From: Yersinia thracica
GTDB lineage: Bacteria; Pseudomonadota; Gammaproteobacteria; Enterobacterales; Enterobacteriaceae
Assembly (NCBI RefSeq): GCF_902170565.1
Contig: NZ_CABHXX010000089.1
Coordinates: 1 to 44,586, forward strand
Length of the DNA stretch: 44,586 bases
Direction: 5' to 3'
The position numbers and the translations under genes were made by a program. The notes below the pieces were generated by a model. That model saw only the letters and a program-made list of their open reading frames with translations. It searched no databases and was not told the DNA's origin. Shown piece by piece: positions 1-10,368 of this stretch. How positions within the stretch are numbered: the first letter of the stretch is position 1; each line of letters opens with the position of its first letter.

Positions 1-305
1 AAAATCGAAAGATTGAGTCATATGTCATTCCTCTTTTTAAATACTTTAGCGGAATGACACATAATTTCTAATACTCCTACCCCCTTGGCGGTTGAGGCGG
101 CTGGATTCAAGTGATAACTGAACTAATGTCAACCGAACCGGATCACTGAACAACTGAACAACTGAACAACTGAACAACTGAACAACTGAACTGGAGCATC
201 TGACTCATATCAACCGAAACATGCGCCAATCCGTGGTTAAATGAGCCATGAAGCTCTAACAACCGAAACTCAATCCGATACTCTCACAACCGAACAAAAT
301 AAAAC
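1..305. other. Intergenic region downstream of envZ, repeat-rich
   Basis: I see no gene here. A 9-bp inverted repeat (23-31 with 51-59, 19-nt loop) near the left edge could belong to a terminator of a gene outside the window. Five perfect copies of the octamer CTGAACAA run from 146 to 185. The motif CAACCGAA occurs four times (near 130, 212, 261 and 287). The stretch 117-152 matches 27097-27132 at 33 of 36 bases, so this is shared dispersed sequence and not unique DNA. Confidence 0.6.
146..190. repeat. Octamer tandem repeat (CTGAACAA)n
   Basis: Five perfect 8-bp units (146-185) and a partial sixth form a microsatellite-like tract in the intergenic region beyond envZ. It is non-coding. Its flanking sequence recurs between glpR and glpD. 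Copy number could vary between strains by slippage; that is inference. Confidence 0.85.
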
Positions 306-2374
<2,069 letters not shown>

Positions 2375-2448
2375 TTTATTACTCCCAAAGGCCGTATTGC
2401 CCGAATCTGCACATTGTTAGAAACTTACTCTAAGAGACAGCTATTAAT

Positions 2449-2477
2449 GGTATATATTCTAGTCGAAATTGTTACAA
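2449..2477 (-). promoter_or_regulatory. Candidate ompR promoter
   Basis: In the ompR leader the minus strand reads TTGTAA (2472-2477) and, 17 bp on, TATACC (2449-2454), with TATATA available at 15-bp spacing. Both are only fair matches to a sigma-70 promoter. The position, about 75-100 bp before the start codon, is sensible. This rests on motif inspection alone. Confidence 0.3.
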
Positions 2478-2492
2478 AGCTTATTGTCGGGC

Positions 2493-2990
2493 TTAATTAT
2501 CAACACTTTCGTCAAATGGCCGGTAGCGAATCTCTAAAATCCAGTAGGTTGCTTCGCCATTGGGTGTTTGAACCGTCACTTCATCATCCACCTGTTTGCC
2601 GATTAAGGCACGGGCCACCGGCGAATCGATAGAAATCCATTTTTTCGCGGGATCAAACTCATCCGGCCCGACCAAACGGAAGATACGCTGTTCTTCTAAT
2701 TCATTTTCTACCCGCACCCAAGCACCAAAATAGACTTTTCCTTCCTGGCGAGGGTCGGGATCGACAACTTTCAGCACTTCAAGGCGCTTGGTCAGAAAGC
2801 GCACCCGGCGGTCAATTTCCCGCAGGCGCTTCTTGCCATAGATATATTCGGCATTTTCCGAACGGTCACCCATGGCGGCCGCTTCAGACACGGCTTGTGT
2901 CACTATCGGCCGCTCTTCTCGCCACAGATAATGCAGCTCACGATCCAGCGCCTGCCAACCCTCGCGGGTAATGTAGTTGCTTTTAGCCAT
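2493..2990 (-). CDS. greB: Transcription elongation factor GreB
   Basis: Binds the RNA polymerase secondary channel and stimulates cleavage of backtracked transcripts. The N-terminal coiled coil is recognisable (YLWREERP, MGDRSENAEY, KKRLREIDRRVRFL) and carries the acidic tip residues. The C-terminal FKBP-like domain (VYFGAWV, SIDSPVARAL, GEATYWI) follows. I chose the ATG at 2990, giving 165 residues starting MAKSNYITREGW, because it aligns with the family and has GGATGAG just upstream; an in-frame ATG at 3002 would add four residues. In E. coli greB is divergent from ompR, whereas here it lies on the ompR strand. Confidence 0.96.
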   Translation of the reverse strand: MAKSNYITREGWQALDRELHYLWREERPIVTQAVSEAAAMGDRSENAEYIYGKKRLREIDRRVRFLTKRLEVLKVVDPDPRQEGKVYFGAWVRVENELEEQRIFRLVGPDEFDPAKKWISIDSPVARALIGKQVDDEVTVQTPNGEATYWILEIRYRPFDESVDN

Positions 2991-3197
2991 TCGCTCATCC
3001 AATCAATATGGTTGGGTTTAATACCACGCAATATAACGCAATAACGAAACTTTCTGCCAATAAGTTGATTTCCTCATTATCCAATGGGTTGCCCCCCACT
3101 CTCGCGTTGCACCTTGTTCACCAGAGATCTGTAGTTTCTCTCATTTGAAACTGGATCTGTTGACTTTTTAACCCGTGAGTTTTAGAACAAGAAGTGG

Positions 3198-3209
3198 GTG
3201 GTCGACCAC
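3198..3209. promoter_or_regulatory. Perfect 12-bp palindrome before the peptide cassette
   Basis: GTGGTCGACCAC is a perfect dyad in the 281-bp gap between the divergent greB and the peptide gene. It directly precedes a TTGTCA (-35-like) at 3210-3215, and a T/A-rich stretch follows at -10 distance. That placement fits an operator over the cassette promoter. I cannot name a regulator, and no convincing -10 hexamer stands out. Confidence 0.4.
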
Positions 3210-3271
3210 TTGTCAATATTCATTAACTAAATGTTGTATATGAATTTATTTACATAATGGAGAGTATAAAA

Positions 3272-3340
3272 ATGGAAATAATTATTCTGGAAACCAAATT
3301 ACCGGCACAAGACGTACCTCGGCCAGCCGCCGATCAATAA
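3272..3340 (+). CDS. Small peptide, candidate modified-peptide precursor (22 aa)
   Basis: A 23-codon reading frame starts with ATG at 3272 and has GGAGAG about 6 nt upstream, a good ribosome site. The peptide begins MEIIILETKL and ends PRPAADQ: a hydrophobic, acidic N-terminal half and a proline/alanine-rich C-terminal half. Its size matches PqqA-type precursors, but it lacks the Glu/Tyr pair of PqqA, so it is not a PQQ precursor. A hairpin follows at once, then a gene for a protein with a PqqD-like domain, an arrangement typical of RiPP loci. The alternative is a regulatory leader peptide. The reading frame and ribosome site are seen; the precursor role is inferred. I recognise no family. 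Confidence 0.6.
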   Translation: MEIIILETKLPAQDVPRPAADQ

Positions 3341-3348
3341 TAACCGAG

Positions 3349-3372
3349 ACCTCCCTGGAACATCAGGGAGGT
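3349..3372 (+). terminator. Hairpin between peptide gene and downstream operon
   Basis: ACCTCCCTG (3349-3357) and CAGGGAGGT (3364-3372) form a perfect 9-bp stem with a 6-nt loop, 8 nt past the peptide stop codon. Only a weak T-run (TAGTTT) follows. It is best read as a partial terminator or attenuator that gives more peptide mRNA than enzyme mRNA, as in many precursor-peptide operons. It may instead stabilise the 3' end of the short transcript. Confidence 0.65.
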
Positions 3373-3420
3373 TAGTTTATATCTCAGTTCATATAACGTT
3401 ACACAATGGAGCGAACACGT

Positions 3421-4431
3421 ATGGAAGATTCTAAGCCCTTACTGTTACCTCATATCACGCTATCAACCAATACAGCCTCACGAGCAGGGGTCTTGCTGAC
3501 CATTACCGATCTTGCTGAATGGGATCGTTTTAATCGTCTACTTGAGTGCTGTAATGGCAAACACACTACGGAACAAATCGCCACCATTCTTTCTCTTGAT
3601 ATCAATACGTTGAATAACACTCTCGCCTCTCTGGAGGACGCTGGTTTTATCTGGTGTTTACCGGATTACCACGCCATTCCAACAGCTTTATTTCTACAGG
3701 AATTTAACCGTTGGCTACCTATATGGGTTCACCAAATGTACGATCAGCCGATGATATGGCAAGGCCTGTATGATGGTCATGAACCTGCATCGATAATGAT
3801 TGGTTGGGCGCAGGAAAATATGCATTACACCCGCAGTGTCATGTCACATATGCCCCTTGCCGTCCAGTACGCGAGTACGGAAAGAGAACAGCAAGTCCAG
3901 TTCCGCCATCTCAGCGAAGAATGGGATCACTATCGGCTGTTTATGACTGCCTGTGAGGCCACAACTATCAGTGAAGACTCTCTAAATGAAAGCCGCCCAC
4001 TGGCAAGCACATTGAATATCACTCTCTTTATGCGCAGCGTTGCCCCTCTAGGGACACTGGTATACAACGCCTGCGAGGCGTTACTGGAAGCCACCACTGA
4101 TAATGACCAAACAGTCGTGGATTTTTACCAAACCGTCGGCCAACGACACGATTTGCCTCAGGCCTTCACTGATGAACTGATTCGCCACTTGATGGTTGAT
4201 AAAGAATTTGGCCATATCGATATCTTTGAACAGCTGTTGGAGGAGTATCCAATGCTACCAGCGGCAACCGTAGCCGCGATTTTTTCAAGCTGCCATCGGC
4301 TGGCTGATTGGTTTGAGGTGTGGAATGACGATATTTATCATCACTACCGCCTATCAGACCCGCCCTATTTAACTAACCGTCCGCCACAACCCCCCTCCCA
4401 TCAGCTTCAGTCGTCGGGAGTTGGCGGCTAA
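3421..4431 (+). CDS. PqqD/RRE-like domain fused to haem-oxygenase-fold diiron protein
   Basis: The 336-residue protein has two parts. Residues about 10-80 look like a winged helix of the PqqD/RiPP-recognition type (LLECCNGKHTTEQIATIL, then LASLEDAGFI). Residues about 85-310 are helical and carry a metal-site pattern of the PqqC/TenA-like haem-oxygenase fold: E132-N-M-H135, H143, H163-LS-E166-E167-W-D-H170, and D260-K-E262-FG-H265. Such sets of Glu/Asp and His bind two irons in haem-oxygenase-like diiron oxidases. I prefer ATG 3421 to ATG 3406 because GGAG at 3408-3411 is correctly spaced for it. A proline-rich tail ends the protein. Inference: the N-terminal domain holds the upstream peptide while the C-terminal domain oxidises it. 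The exact reaction is unknown. Confidence 0.75.
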   Translation: MEDSKPLLLPHITLSTNTASRAGVLLTITDLAEWDRFNRLLECCNGKHTTEQIATILSLDINTLNNTLASLEDAGFIWCLPDYHAIPTALFLQEFNRWLPIWVHQMYDQPMIWQGLYDGHEPASIMIGWAQENMHYTRSVMSHMPLAVQYASTEREQQVQFRHLSEEWDHYRLFMTACEATTISEDSLNESRPLASTLNITLFMRSVAPLGTLVYNACEALLEATTDNDQTVVDFYQTVGQRHDLPQAFTDELIRHLMVDKEFGHIDIFEQLLEEYPMLPAATVAAIFSSCHRLADWFEVWNDDIYHHYRLSDPPYLTNRPPQPPSHQLQSSGVGG

Positions 4432-4455
4432 CATTCATTATTTGAGGTCTATTTT

Positions 4456-5286
4456 ATGGATAACCCTGTCATCGCCCCAGCCATCCCCCTTGTATCACCG
4501 CATGATTTATCTATTGCCAGAGAGCTTTGGGATGTTGTTCACCCCGAAGAGATAGACGAATGTCTGACTACCACGCTGCATGTATTACGCGGCTGGCTGG
4601 AGGGCGACAAGCTAAGTGAATACTATGGGCTAGCACCACACTGCTGCAAACTGATGGTTGAAATGTGTCACTTGTTATACGGGCTGGACAAAACCCTCGC
4701 ACGATGTGCAGCAGAAACTGAGGATAAACAGTTGCAAGAATTGTTTATCCGCCACGCATTCCATTCACACCACATGCATAAATACTGGGATGCCATCTGC
4801 CAGGAATTGACCCACTCCCCGATCACCGAGCTTGAGCCATTAACCTCAACGTTAATGTTCCAATTGGCGCTGGAAAATATGGCGGTGAAAGACCCGCTAG
4901 CATTCTCCTATGCCATGGGGCTTTTTGGTTCCCCAGGAGATACTGACGCGCTTAACGCCATGGCGCGATTTTTCGAACGCATCTCTAGTCATCCGAAAGT
5001 AACCCAACAACTTTCTTCATGGGTCGCCGAAGCGACCAGCAACGAAATATCATTTGCCAGTATTCCCGCAACTCAGCGCTATGGTTACCCCTATAGTGGC
5101 CGTTATGGCAAAGCTTGTTCCGATATTTTGGGGCCACGTTTACAACGGGATTTAGACACCAGTTTGATTAACCTGGCCTCGCTGGGAGATCAGTTTCATT
5201 TGTTTTATCGGGGAATAAGCATTTTTTATGTCAATAAAAAATTGCCTTTCCCCCGCCTAAAAATGGATTGGTTACACGGCGTGTAA
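4456..5286 (+). CDS. Divergent haem-oxygenase-fold protein (TenA/PqqC-like)
   Basis: The 276-residue all-helical protein sits 24 nt after the first enzyme gene, behind a GAGG ribosome site. I do not recognise a named family. A His cluster, H100-AF-H103-S-HH-M-H108, follows Glu96 in a helix that resembles the metal or substrate helix of TenA/PqqC-like folds. The E-E-W-D-H and D-x-E-x-x-H motifs of its two neighbours are absent, so a normal diiron centre is doubtful. It could be a cofactor-free oxidase like PqqC, a partner subunit, or a binding protein. The fold is inferred from helical pattern and context only. Confidence 0.55.
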   Translation: MDNPVIAPAIPLVSPHDLSIARELWDVVHPEEIDECLTTTLHVLRGWLEGDKLSEYYGLAPHCCKLMVEMCHLLYGLDKTLARCAAETEDKQLQELFIRHAFHSHHMHKYWDAICQELTHSPITELEPLTSTLMFQLALENMAVKDPLAFSYAMGLFGSPGDTDALNAMARFFERISSHPKVTQQLSSWVAEATSNEISFASIPATQRYGYPYSGRYGKACSDILGPRLQRDLDTSLINLASLGDQFHLFYRGISIFYVNKKLPFPRLKMDWLHGV

Positions 5287-5324
5287 CCTCGGCCGCATAA
5301 ACCGAATAAGGATAGGAGGAAAGT

Positions 5325-6305
5325 ATGCTATTGAAAAACTCAGTCAGTATTGAGCATGTTCAGGAACACAGGCTGCGCCTGACTTCAAGGCTACAGGTTG
5401 TCGAGTTGGTTGACACCGATATCAGCACTTTTTTTACCTCCCAGCTTTCAGCCCATAGAGATCCTGAACGGGCACTGCAAGAAGCGGGTTGTTGTGAGGC
5501 ATTCAGCGACGATTTTATCGAATTTCTTGACCAGAATATGATGCTTTACCCCTTTCCTCCCGATGCCGATTACATTGATGCCAGCATGGCCGCTGAAGCC
5601 ATTAATAAAGAACTGAATCTTTGGGCCGACGCCCTGTATTTTGATCCATTTTGGCAAAGAATGAATAATCCAGATTCGCCCAAAAATCTCAATACTCTGT
5701 ACGCCTGGGCAATCGAGAATTATCACCATACCCACAGTGTTATCCAACATTTGGGCACCGTATTAGCCCACACCAATGAGCCATTACTGATTAATAAGTG
5801 CATAATTCATTTATCAGAGGAATGGGATCATCCTTATTTGTTTAAAGTCAGCGCAACGCGTTTTCGACATGCTCATCAATTGCCAGAATTAGAAGAAAAC
5901 TTATTGCCGCTACCCAGCACCCAGGGCATTTGCCGGTTCTTGCAGATGGCGGCTAAACAGCACCCGTTCGTCTATAAAAGTTGCGTGGCCGTTCTGGAGA
6001 AAACGGCGCGGCGAGTTGAGGAAACTCGCCAGTTTTATCACCATGTGGCGGCTCAACATGCTTTGCATGACGATGTTGTCATGCCGCTGATAGCACATGC
6101 TGAAACCGATGAAGAGTATGACCATCTCAATTCATTAAGTTTATTCTCAGCTTGCTATGGTGCCCTGCCGATAACTGTTGCCGGGGCAGCATTGAGATTC
6201 GCCTATGGCTTTACTGAAGCGCTATATCTCTGGCAGTGCCACCTGCTGGATGTTTATTTGCATCAACCATTGGGTGAAGGCCACCGTAGCCGTCGATCTG
6301 CTTAG
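5325..6305 (+). CDS. Haem-oxygenase-fold diiron protein, paralogue of the first cassette enzyme
   Basis: The 326-residue protein is preceded by a strong AGGAGGA ribosome site. Its metal motifs match those of the 3421-4431 product almost position for position: E131-NY-H134, H142, H162-LS-E165-E166-W-D-H169, and D262-E-E264-YD-H267. The HLSEEWDH string is identical in both. The N-terminal 85 residues may be a degenerate version of the winged helix in the first protein. Two intact diiron paralogues in one operon suggest two successive oxidations or a heterodimer; both ideas are inference. The MFS gene begins 11 nt downstream. Confidence 0.7.
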   Translation: MLLKNSVSIEHVQEHRLRLTSRLQVVELVDTDISTFFTSQLSAHRDPERALQEAGCCEAFSDDFIEFLDQNMMLYPFPPDADYIDASMAAEAINKELNLWADALYFDPFWQRMNNPDSPKNLNTLYAWAIENYHHTHSVIQHLGTVLAHTNEPLLINKCIIHLSEEWDHPYLFKVSATRFRHAHQLPELEENLLPLPSTQGICRFLQMAAKQHPFVYKSCVAVLEKTARRVEETRQFYHHVAAQHALHDDVVMPLIAHAETDEEYDHLNSLSLFSACYGALPITVAGAALRFAYGFTEALYLWQCHLLDVYLHQPLGEGHRSRRSA

Positions 6306-6316
6306 GCCACCCATTG

Positions 6317-7507
6317 ATGCGGTTATGGAAACGCCCTCAGCCGAGACAGCCAATTGCTATCATTTTTGTTGGCTCCTCCTTAGCTTATTACGTGCTGATG
6401 ACGACGTTTTCCACTTATCTCCATGAACATTTACGTTTTCCTATTACTACTGTCAGCGCCATTATGTTTGGCTACATTTTAGTTTCACGGCTATCCAAAG
6501 TCGCGCTGGGGCCGTGGTTTGATCGCCTGACTTTTCGTTCCGGCCTGATTTTCGCGCTAGGCATCGCCGCCAGTGGTTTTTTATTAGCATCGTCGAATTC
6601 TCTCATGGGGAAATTCGCCCCTTGGTGCCTGTGTATCGCTGGAGTGGGTGTTTCCTCGGTTGTCTTGCTGACTCAGTCATTTATTGCCAGCCAGAAACAG
6701 CTTCTGTCGCACAATGCGGCAACCTCGGCTGATTACTCCGTTCTCTATATCTTGATGAATGGTTCGGCGTTGATTGCCCCTATCATCGGCTTTGAAATCC
6801 TGCGCTATGTACCCCAAGGGCTATATTGGATTATCGGTGGCCTCTATATATTGCTGCTGGTCTATTGCTTGGTATACATCTCGGGGGCTGAGTGCAAACC
6901 GCCCCCAGCTCCGCGCCTGACACTCGCTGACTGGCTCAAACCCTTTAAAAATCGCAATTACTGCCGCTTCCTGCTGGTCAACAGTTTGTTATGGATGCTG
7001 CATGCCCAGCTTTATTCCACCATCCCTCTCTATACCCGCGAGACATTGGATGACGAAAGTAATCTGACACTGTTTTTTATCGTGGAAGCGCTATGTGTCA
7101 TGGTGTTGCAGCATTGGGTCAGTCTCTATATTAATCAAAATATTCCCTCTTATTATCCTGCTGTCGCTCTGATGTTATTCTCTATTTCTTTTTTCCTGCT
7201 TTATCTTGCTCAGGATAGGGTACTGATTCTATGGGCGGCGGGGGTTTTCTCCCTGGCTCTTATGGTGTACATGCCCAGCGCAGATGCCAATAATGCTGCA
7301 TTTGCTGACCGTGGCAGTTTCGCGACCTATTTTGGTTTGCTATCACTGTCAGCGACAGTGGGTGATTCGTTAGGCAATATTTTGGGAATGAGGTTGTTGG
7401 CTTTCCTGCTACAAAGTGGAAATGTCTCACAATACTTTTTCTGGCTCGCCGGGATAACCGCAGTACTGGCAATTTTTTACCGCAATCCGTATAACTGTCC
7501 TCTATGA
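6317..7507 (+). CDS. MFS transporter of the peptide cassette
   Basis: A major-facilitator protein of about 396 residues with roughly 12 hydrophobic segments. The loop LGPWFDRLTFRSGL after TM2 fits MFS motif A. A cytoplasmic loop (about 190-215, proline-rich) divides the two halves. The start is probably ATG 6317; the preceding TTG at 6314 is an alternative. No good ribosome site is visible, so translation may be coupled to the upstream gene, which ends 11 nt earlier. Its place as last gene of the operon suggests export of the cassette product and self-protection. The substrate cannot be read from sequence. Confidence 0.85.
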   Translation: MRLWKRPQPRQPIAIIFVGSSLAYYVLMTTFSTYLHEHLRFPITTVSAIMFGYILVSRLSKVALGPWFDRLTFRSGLIFALGIAASGFLLASSNSLMGKFAPWCLCIAGVGVSSVVLLTQSFIASQKQLLSHNAATSADYSVLYILMNGSALIAPIIGFEILRYVPQGLYWIIGGLYILLLVYCLVYISGAECKPPPAPRLTLADWLKPFKNRNYCRFLLVNSLLWMLHAQLYSTIPLYTRETLDDESNLTLFFIVEALCVMVLQHWVSLYINQNIPSYYPAVALMLFSISFFLLYLAQDRVLILWAAGVFSLALMVYMPSADANNAAFADRGSFATYFGLLSLSATVGDSLGNILGMRLLAFLLQSGNVSQYFFWLAGITAVLAIFYRNPYNCPL

Positions 7508-7546
7508 TTTTTTCCCTATTCCTCTATCAAAATTGATATCAGACTT

Positions 7547-9946
7547 ATGAATGAACAACTGAGCAGCATTATTGCAAGCGAAATACAGGCGCGACCGGAG
7601 CAAGTTATTGCTGCAATACGCCTGTTGGATGAAGGTAATACCGTGCCCTTTATTTCACGGTATCGTAAGGAAGTTACCGGCGGATTGGATGATACCCAGC
7701 TGCGCCAGTTGGAAAGCCGTTTGGGCTATCTGCGCGAACTTGAAGACCGCCGCCAAACCATTCTTAAATCAATAGAAGATCAAGGTAAGCTCACCGAGCA
7801 GCTCGCCGGTGCCATTAACGGCACCATGAGTAAAACCGAGTTGGAAGATTTATACCTTCCTTATAAACCCAAGCGCCGCACCCGTGGACAGATTGCTATT
7901 GAAGCCGGTCTGGAACCTTTGGCAGACAGCTTATGGCATAACCCACAGCAAGACCCAGAACAGGTCGCGCTCACTTTTGTTGATGCTGAAAAAGGCGTGG
8001 CGGATACCAAAGCGGCACTGGATGGCGCGCGCTATATCCTGATGGAGCGTTTTGCGGAAGATGCCACATTGCTGGCGAAAGTGCGCCAATATTTGTGGAA
8101 AAATGCCCATTTAGTCTCAAAAGTGGTGGAAGGCAAAGAGCAGGAAGGCGCTAAATTCCGCGATTACTTTGATCACCACGAACCTATCGCCCAAGTCCCT
8201 TCTCACCGCGCACTGGCGATGTTCCGTGGCCGTAATGAAGGTGTGCTGCAACTGGCGCTGAATCCCGATCCCCAGTTTGACGAGCCGCCTCGCGAGAGTC
8301 AGGGCGAGCAGATTATTATCAATCATCTGGATCTGCGCCTGAATAATGCACCGGCAGACAGCTGGCGCAAAGCGGTGGTCAACTGGACCTGGCGCATTAA
8401 GGTGCTGATGCATCTTGAAACTGAGTTGATGAGCACCTTGCGTGAACGGGCCGAAGACGAAGCTATCAATGTATTCGCCCGTAACATGCAAGATTTGCTG
8501 ATGGCGGCCCCAGCGGGGATGCGCGCCACCATGGGCCTCGATCCAGGCCTGCGCACCGGGGTAAAAGTGGCGGTGGTTGACGCTACCGGCAAGCTGGTCG
8601 CCTTCGATACCATTTACCCTCATACTGGGCAGGCGGCAAAAGCCGCCGCCGTGGTCGCCGCCCTGTGCATCAAACATCAGGTTGAATTGGTGGCAATTGG
8701 TAACGGCACCGCATCACGGGAAACCGAGCGCTTCTTTACCGAGCTGCAACAGCAGTATCCGGCGGTAACTGCACAGAAAGTCATTGTCAGTGAAGCCGGG
8801 GCGTCAGTTTATTCGGCCTCGGAGCTGGCGGCGCTGGAATTCCCGGATCTGGATGTTTCCATCCGTGGCGCGGTCTCTATTGCCCGCCGGTTGCAAGACC
8901 CGTTGGCAGAATTGGTGAAAATCGACCCGAAATCCATCGGGGTCGGCCAATATCAGCATGACGTCAGCCAAAGCCAATTGGCGAAAAAACTGGATGCGGT
9001 AGTAGAAGACTGTGTAAACGCCGTGGGAGTCGATTTGAATACCGCGTCCGTGCCATTGCTGACCCGCGTCGCCGGTTTGACCCGCATGATGGCGCAAAAT
9101 ATTGTGAACTGGCGTGATGAGAATGGCCGCTTCCATAACCGCGAGCAATTGCTGAAAGTCAGCCGCTTAGGGCCAAAAGCCTTTGAACAGTGCGCCGGTT
9201 TTTTACGTATCAACCACGGAAATAACCCGCTGGATGCCTCGACAGTGCATCCGGAGGCCTATCCGATTGTCGAGCGTATTTTGGCCGCCACCGAGCAAGC
9301 TTTGCAGGATTTGATGGGCAATGCCACGGCCTTGCGTAATCTCAATGCCCGCGATTTCACCACCGAGAAATTTGGTGTGCCGACGGTCACTGATATCTTG
9401 CGCGAGCTAGAAAAACCGGGCCGAGATCCCCGCCCTGAGTTTAAAACGGCGACCTTTGCCGAGGGCGTGGAAACACTGAATGACCTGACGCCGGGTATGA
9501 TCCTCGAAGGCTCAGTGACAAACGTGACTAACTTTGGCGCGTTCGTCGATATCGGCGTTCATCAGGATGGTCTGGTGCATATTTCCTCACTGGCAGATAA
9601 ATTTGTCGATGACCCGCATAAGGTGGTGAAAGCTGGCGATATCGTCAAAGTTAAAGTCATGGAAGTGGATTTGCAGCGCAAACGTATTGCTCTGACGATG
9701 CGCCTTGATGAGCAACCGGGTGAAAGCGGTTCACGCCGGGGTAATGGCGGTGAAAACCGTGCCAATGCCAATAATCCCAGTAATAACAGCCGAGGTGCCA
9801 GCCGGCCACGGAATAATAATGAATCCAATAGCCGCCCAGCAGCCAGAGGGCGCGCAGACAGCAACAATTCCAGCAGCAACAACAATTCCAGCAGCAACAA
9901 CAGCGCCATGAGTGACGCATTGGCTGCGGCGTTTAAAAAGCGCTGA
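7547..9946 (+). CDS. tex: Transcription accessory protein Tex
   Basis: RNA-binding protein of the Tex/YhgF family, linked to transcription and stress tolerance. The order is the usual one: N-terminal helical region ([21 protein letters not shown]), YqgF-like nuclease-fold domain (about 325-450, GLDPGLRTG), helix-hairpin-helix region (about 500-560), and S1 domain (about 650-720, [16 protein letters not shown]...HISSL). It is 799 residues against about 773 in E. coli. The extra length is an Asn/Ser/Arg-rich tail after the S1 domain, partly made by a perfect 18-bp tandem duplication; it ends in the conserved [10 protein letters not shown]. No clear ribosome site precedes the ATG. Confidence 0.97.
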   Translation: MNEQLSSIIASEIQARPEQVIAAIRLLDEGNTVPFISRYRKEVTGGLDDTQLRQLESRLGYLRELEDRRQTILKSIEDQGKLTEQLAGAINGTMSKTELEDLYLPYKPKRRTRGQIAIEAGLEPLADSLWHNPQQDPEQVALTFVDAEKGVADTKAALDGARYILMERFAEDATLLAKVRQYLWKNAHLVSKVVEGKEQEGAKFRDYFDHHEPIAQVPSHRALAMFRGRNEGVLQLALNPDPQFDEPPRESQGEQIIINHLDLRLNNAPADSWRKAVVNWTWRIKVLMHLETELMSTLRERAEDEAINVFARNMQDLLMAAPAGMRATMGLDPGLRTGVKVAVVDATGKLVAFDTIYPHTGQAAKAAAVVAALCIKHQVELVAIGNGTASRETERFFTELQQQYPAVTAQKVIVSEAGASVYSASELAALEFPDLDVSIRGAVSIARRLQDPLAELVKIDPKSIGVGQYQHDVSQSQLAKKLDAVVEDCVNAVGVDLNTASVPLLTRVAGLTRMMAQNIVNWRDENGRFHNREQLLKVSRLGPKAFEQCAGFLRINHGNNPLDASTVHPEAYPIVERILAATEQALQDLMGNATALRNLNARDFTTEKFGVPTVTDILRELEKPGRDPRPEFKTATFAEGVETLNDLTPGMILEGSVTNVTNFGAFVDIGVHQDGLVHISSLADKFVDDPHKVVKAGDIVKVKVMEVDLQRKRIALTMRLDEQPGESGSRRGNGGENRANANNPSNNSRGASRPRNNNESNSRPAARGRADSNNSSSNNNSSSNNSAMSDALAAAFKKR
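9863..9898 (+). repeat. 18-bp tandem duplication inside tex
   Basis: Two perfect 18-bp units (9863-9880 and 9881-9898) encode a duplicated Asn/Ser hexapeptide in the disordered tail of Tex. The unit is six codons, so gain or loss keeps the frame. Confidence 0.9.
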
Positions 9947-9954
9947 TATTGGAG

Positions 9955-9980
9955 CTTAGGGCCACATTTGTGGCCCTAAG
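9955..9980 (+). terminator. Hairpin just after tex
   Basis: CTTAGGGCCAC and GTGGCCCTAAG form a perfect 11-bp stem with a 4-nt loop (ATTT), 8 nt past the tex stop. No U-tract follows, so it is either a non-canonical terminator or an mRNA 3'-end stabiliser. Confidence 0.6.
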
Positions 9981-10014
9981 ACTGCTGACAAACCCCAATG
10001 ACTCGATCTCTGGT

Positions 10015-10095
10015 GGTGAGGACGGGCAGAAGAGTAAAGCGTCCGCGCCTACATGGATGTATTGACGGCGTCTTTACGATCTGCCTGTTTTCACC
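10015..10095 (+). repeat. 81-nt imperfect palindrome, structured RNA candidate
   Basis: Bases 10015-10030 pair with 10080-10095 in 16 consecutive pairs, three of them G-U. The inner segments GTAAAG (10034-10039)/CTTTAC (10072-10077) and TACAT/ATGTA (10050-10054/10057-10061) also pair. The wobble pairs favour a structure in plus-strand RNA, downstream of tex. It may belong to a dispersed Yersinia palindrome family (YPAL-type); I cannot confirm that. Confidence 0.65.
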
Positions 10096-10354
10096 GCTGC
10101 GGGCACTTTGTCAGTTAAAACTCATCCCTAACGGGTTATTGCCCGCCCACACTCATATTTTTTTCTTCTATAAGATTGCGGAGTTATCTTTTAAATTAAT
10201 TAGCACGCAATTCTTTTATCCGATGTTAAATCGAGCATCGCCTTGGCTGATTTAACATCATAGTTAACATGAACTTTAATTTAGTCCGCTATAGCTGTTA
10301 ATTTATCAATAATTACCATAGCATTCTAAGAGTTAATTAAAATACGGATGTTAT

Positions 10355-10368
10355 TTGATTCAAATCAT
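10355..10368. promoter_or_regulatory. FNR-like site upstream of feo
   Basis: TTGATTCAAATCAT matches the FNR consensus TTGAT-N4-ATCAA at 9 of 10 specified bases. Anaerobic FNR activation of feo is known in E. coli. Here the site is nearly 390 bp before feoA and a dispersed repeat lies between, so the promoter would give a long 5' leader. Confidence 0.45.

Noticed and set aside
146-190. CRISPR-like array
   Set aside because: The units are 8 bp in direct tandem with no spacers, and no cas genes are present.
3272-3340. Peptide as a PqqA (PQQ precursor)
   Set aside because: It lacks the conserved Glu-xxx-Tyr pair, and no pqqB or pqqE (radical SAM) gene is nearby.
9998-10255. 85-codon plus-strand frame after tex
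   Set aside because: It overlaps the 81-nt palindrome, has no ribosome site and shows no recognisable domain; the frame is probably accidental.
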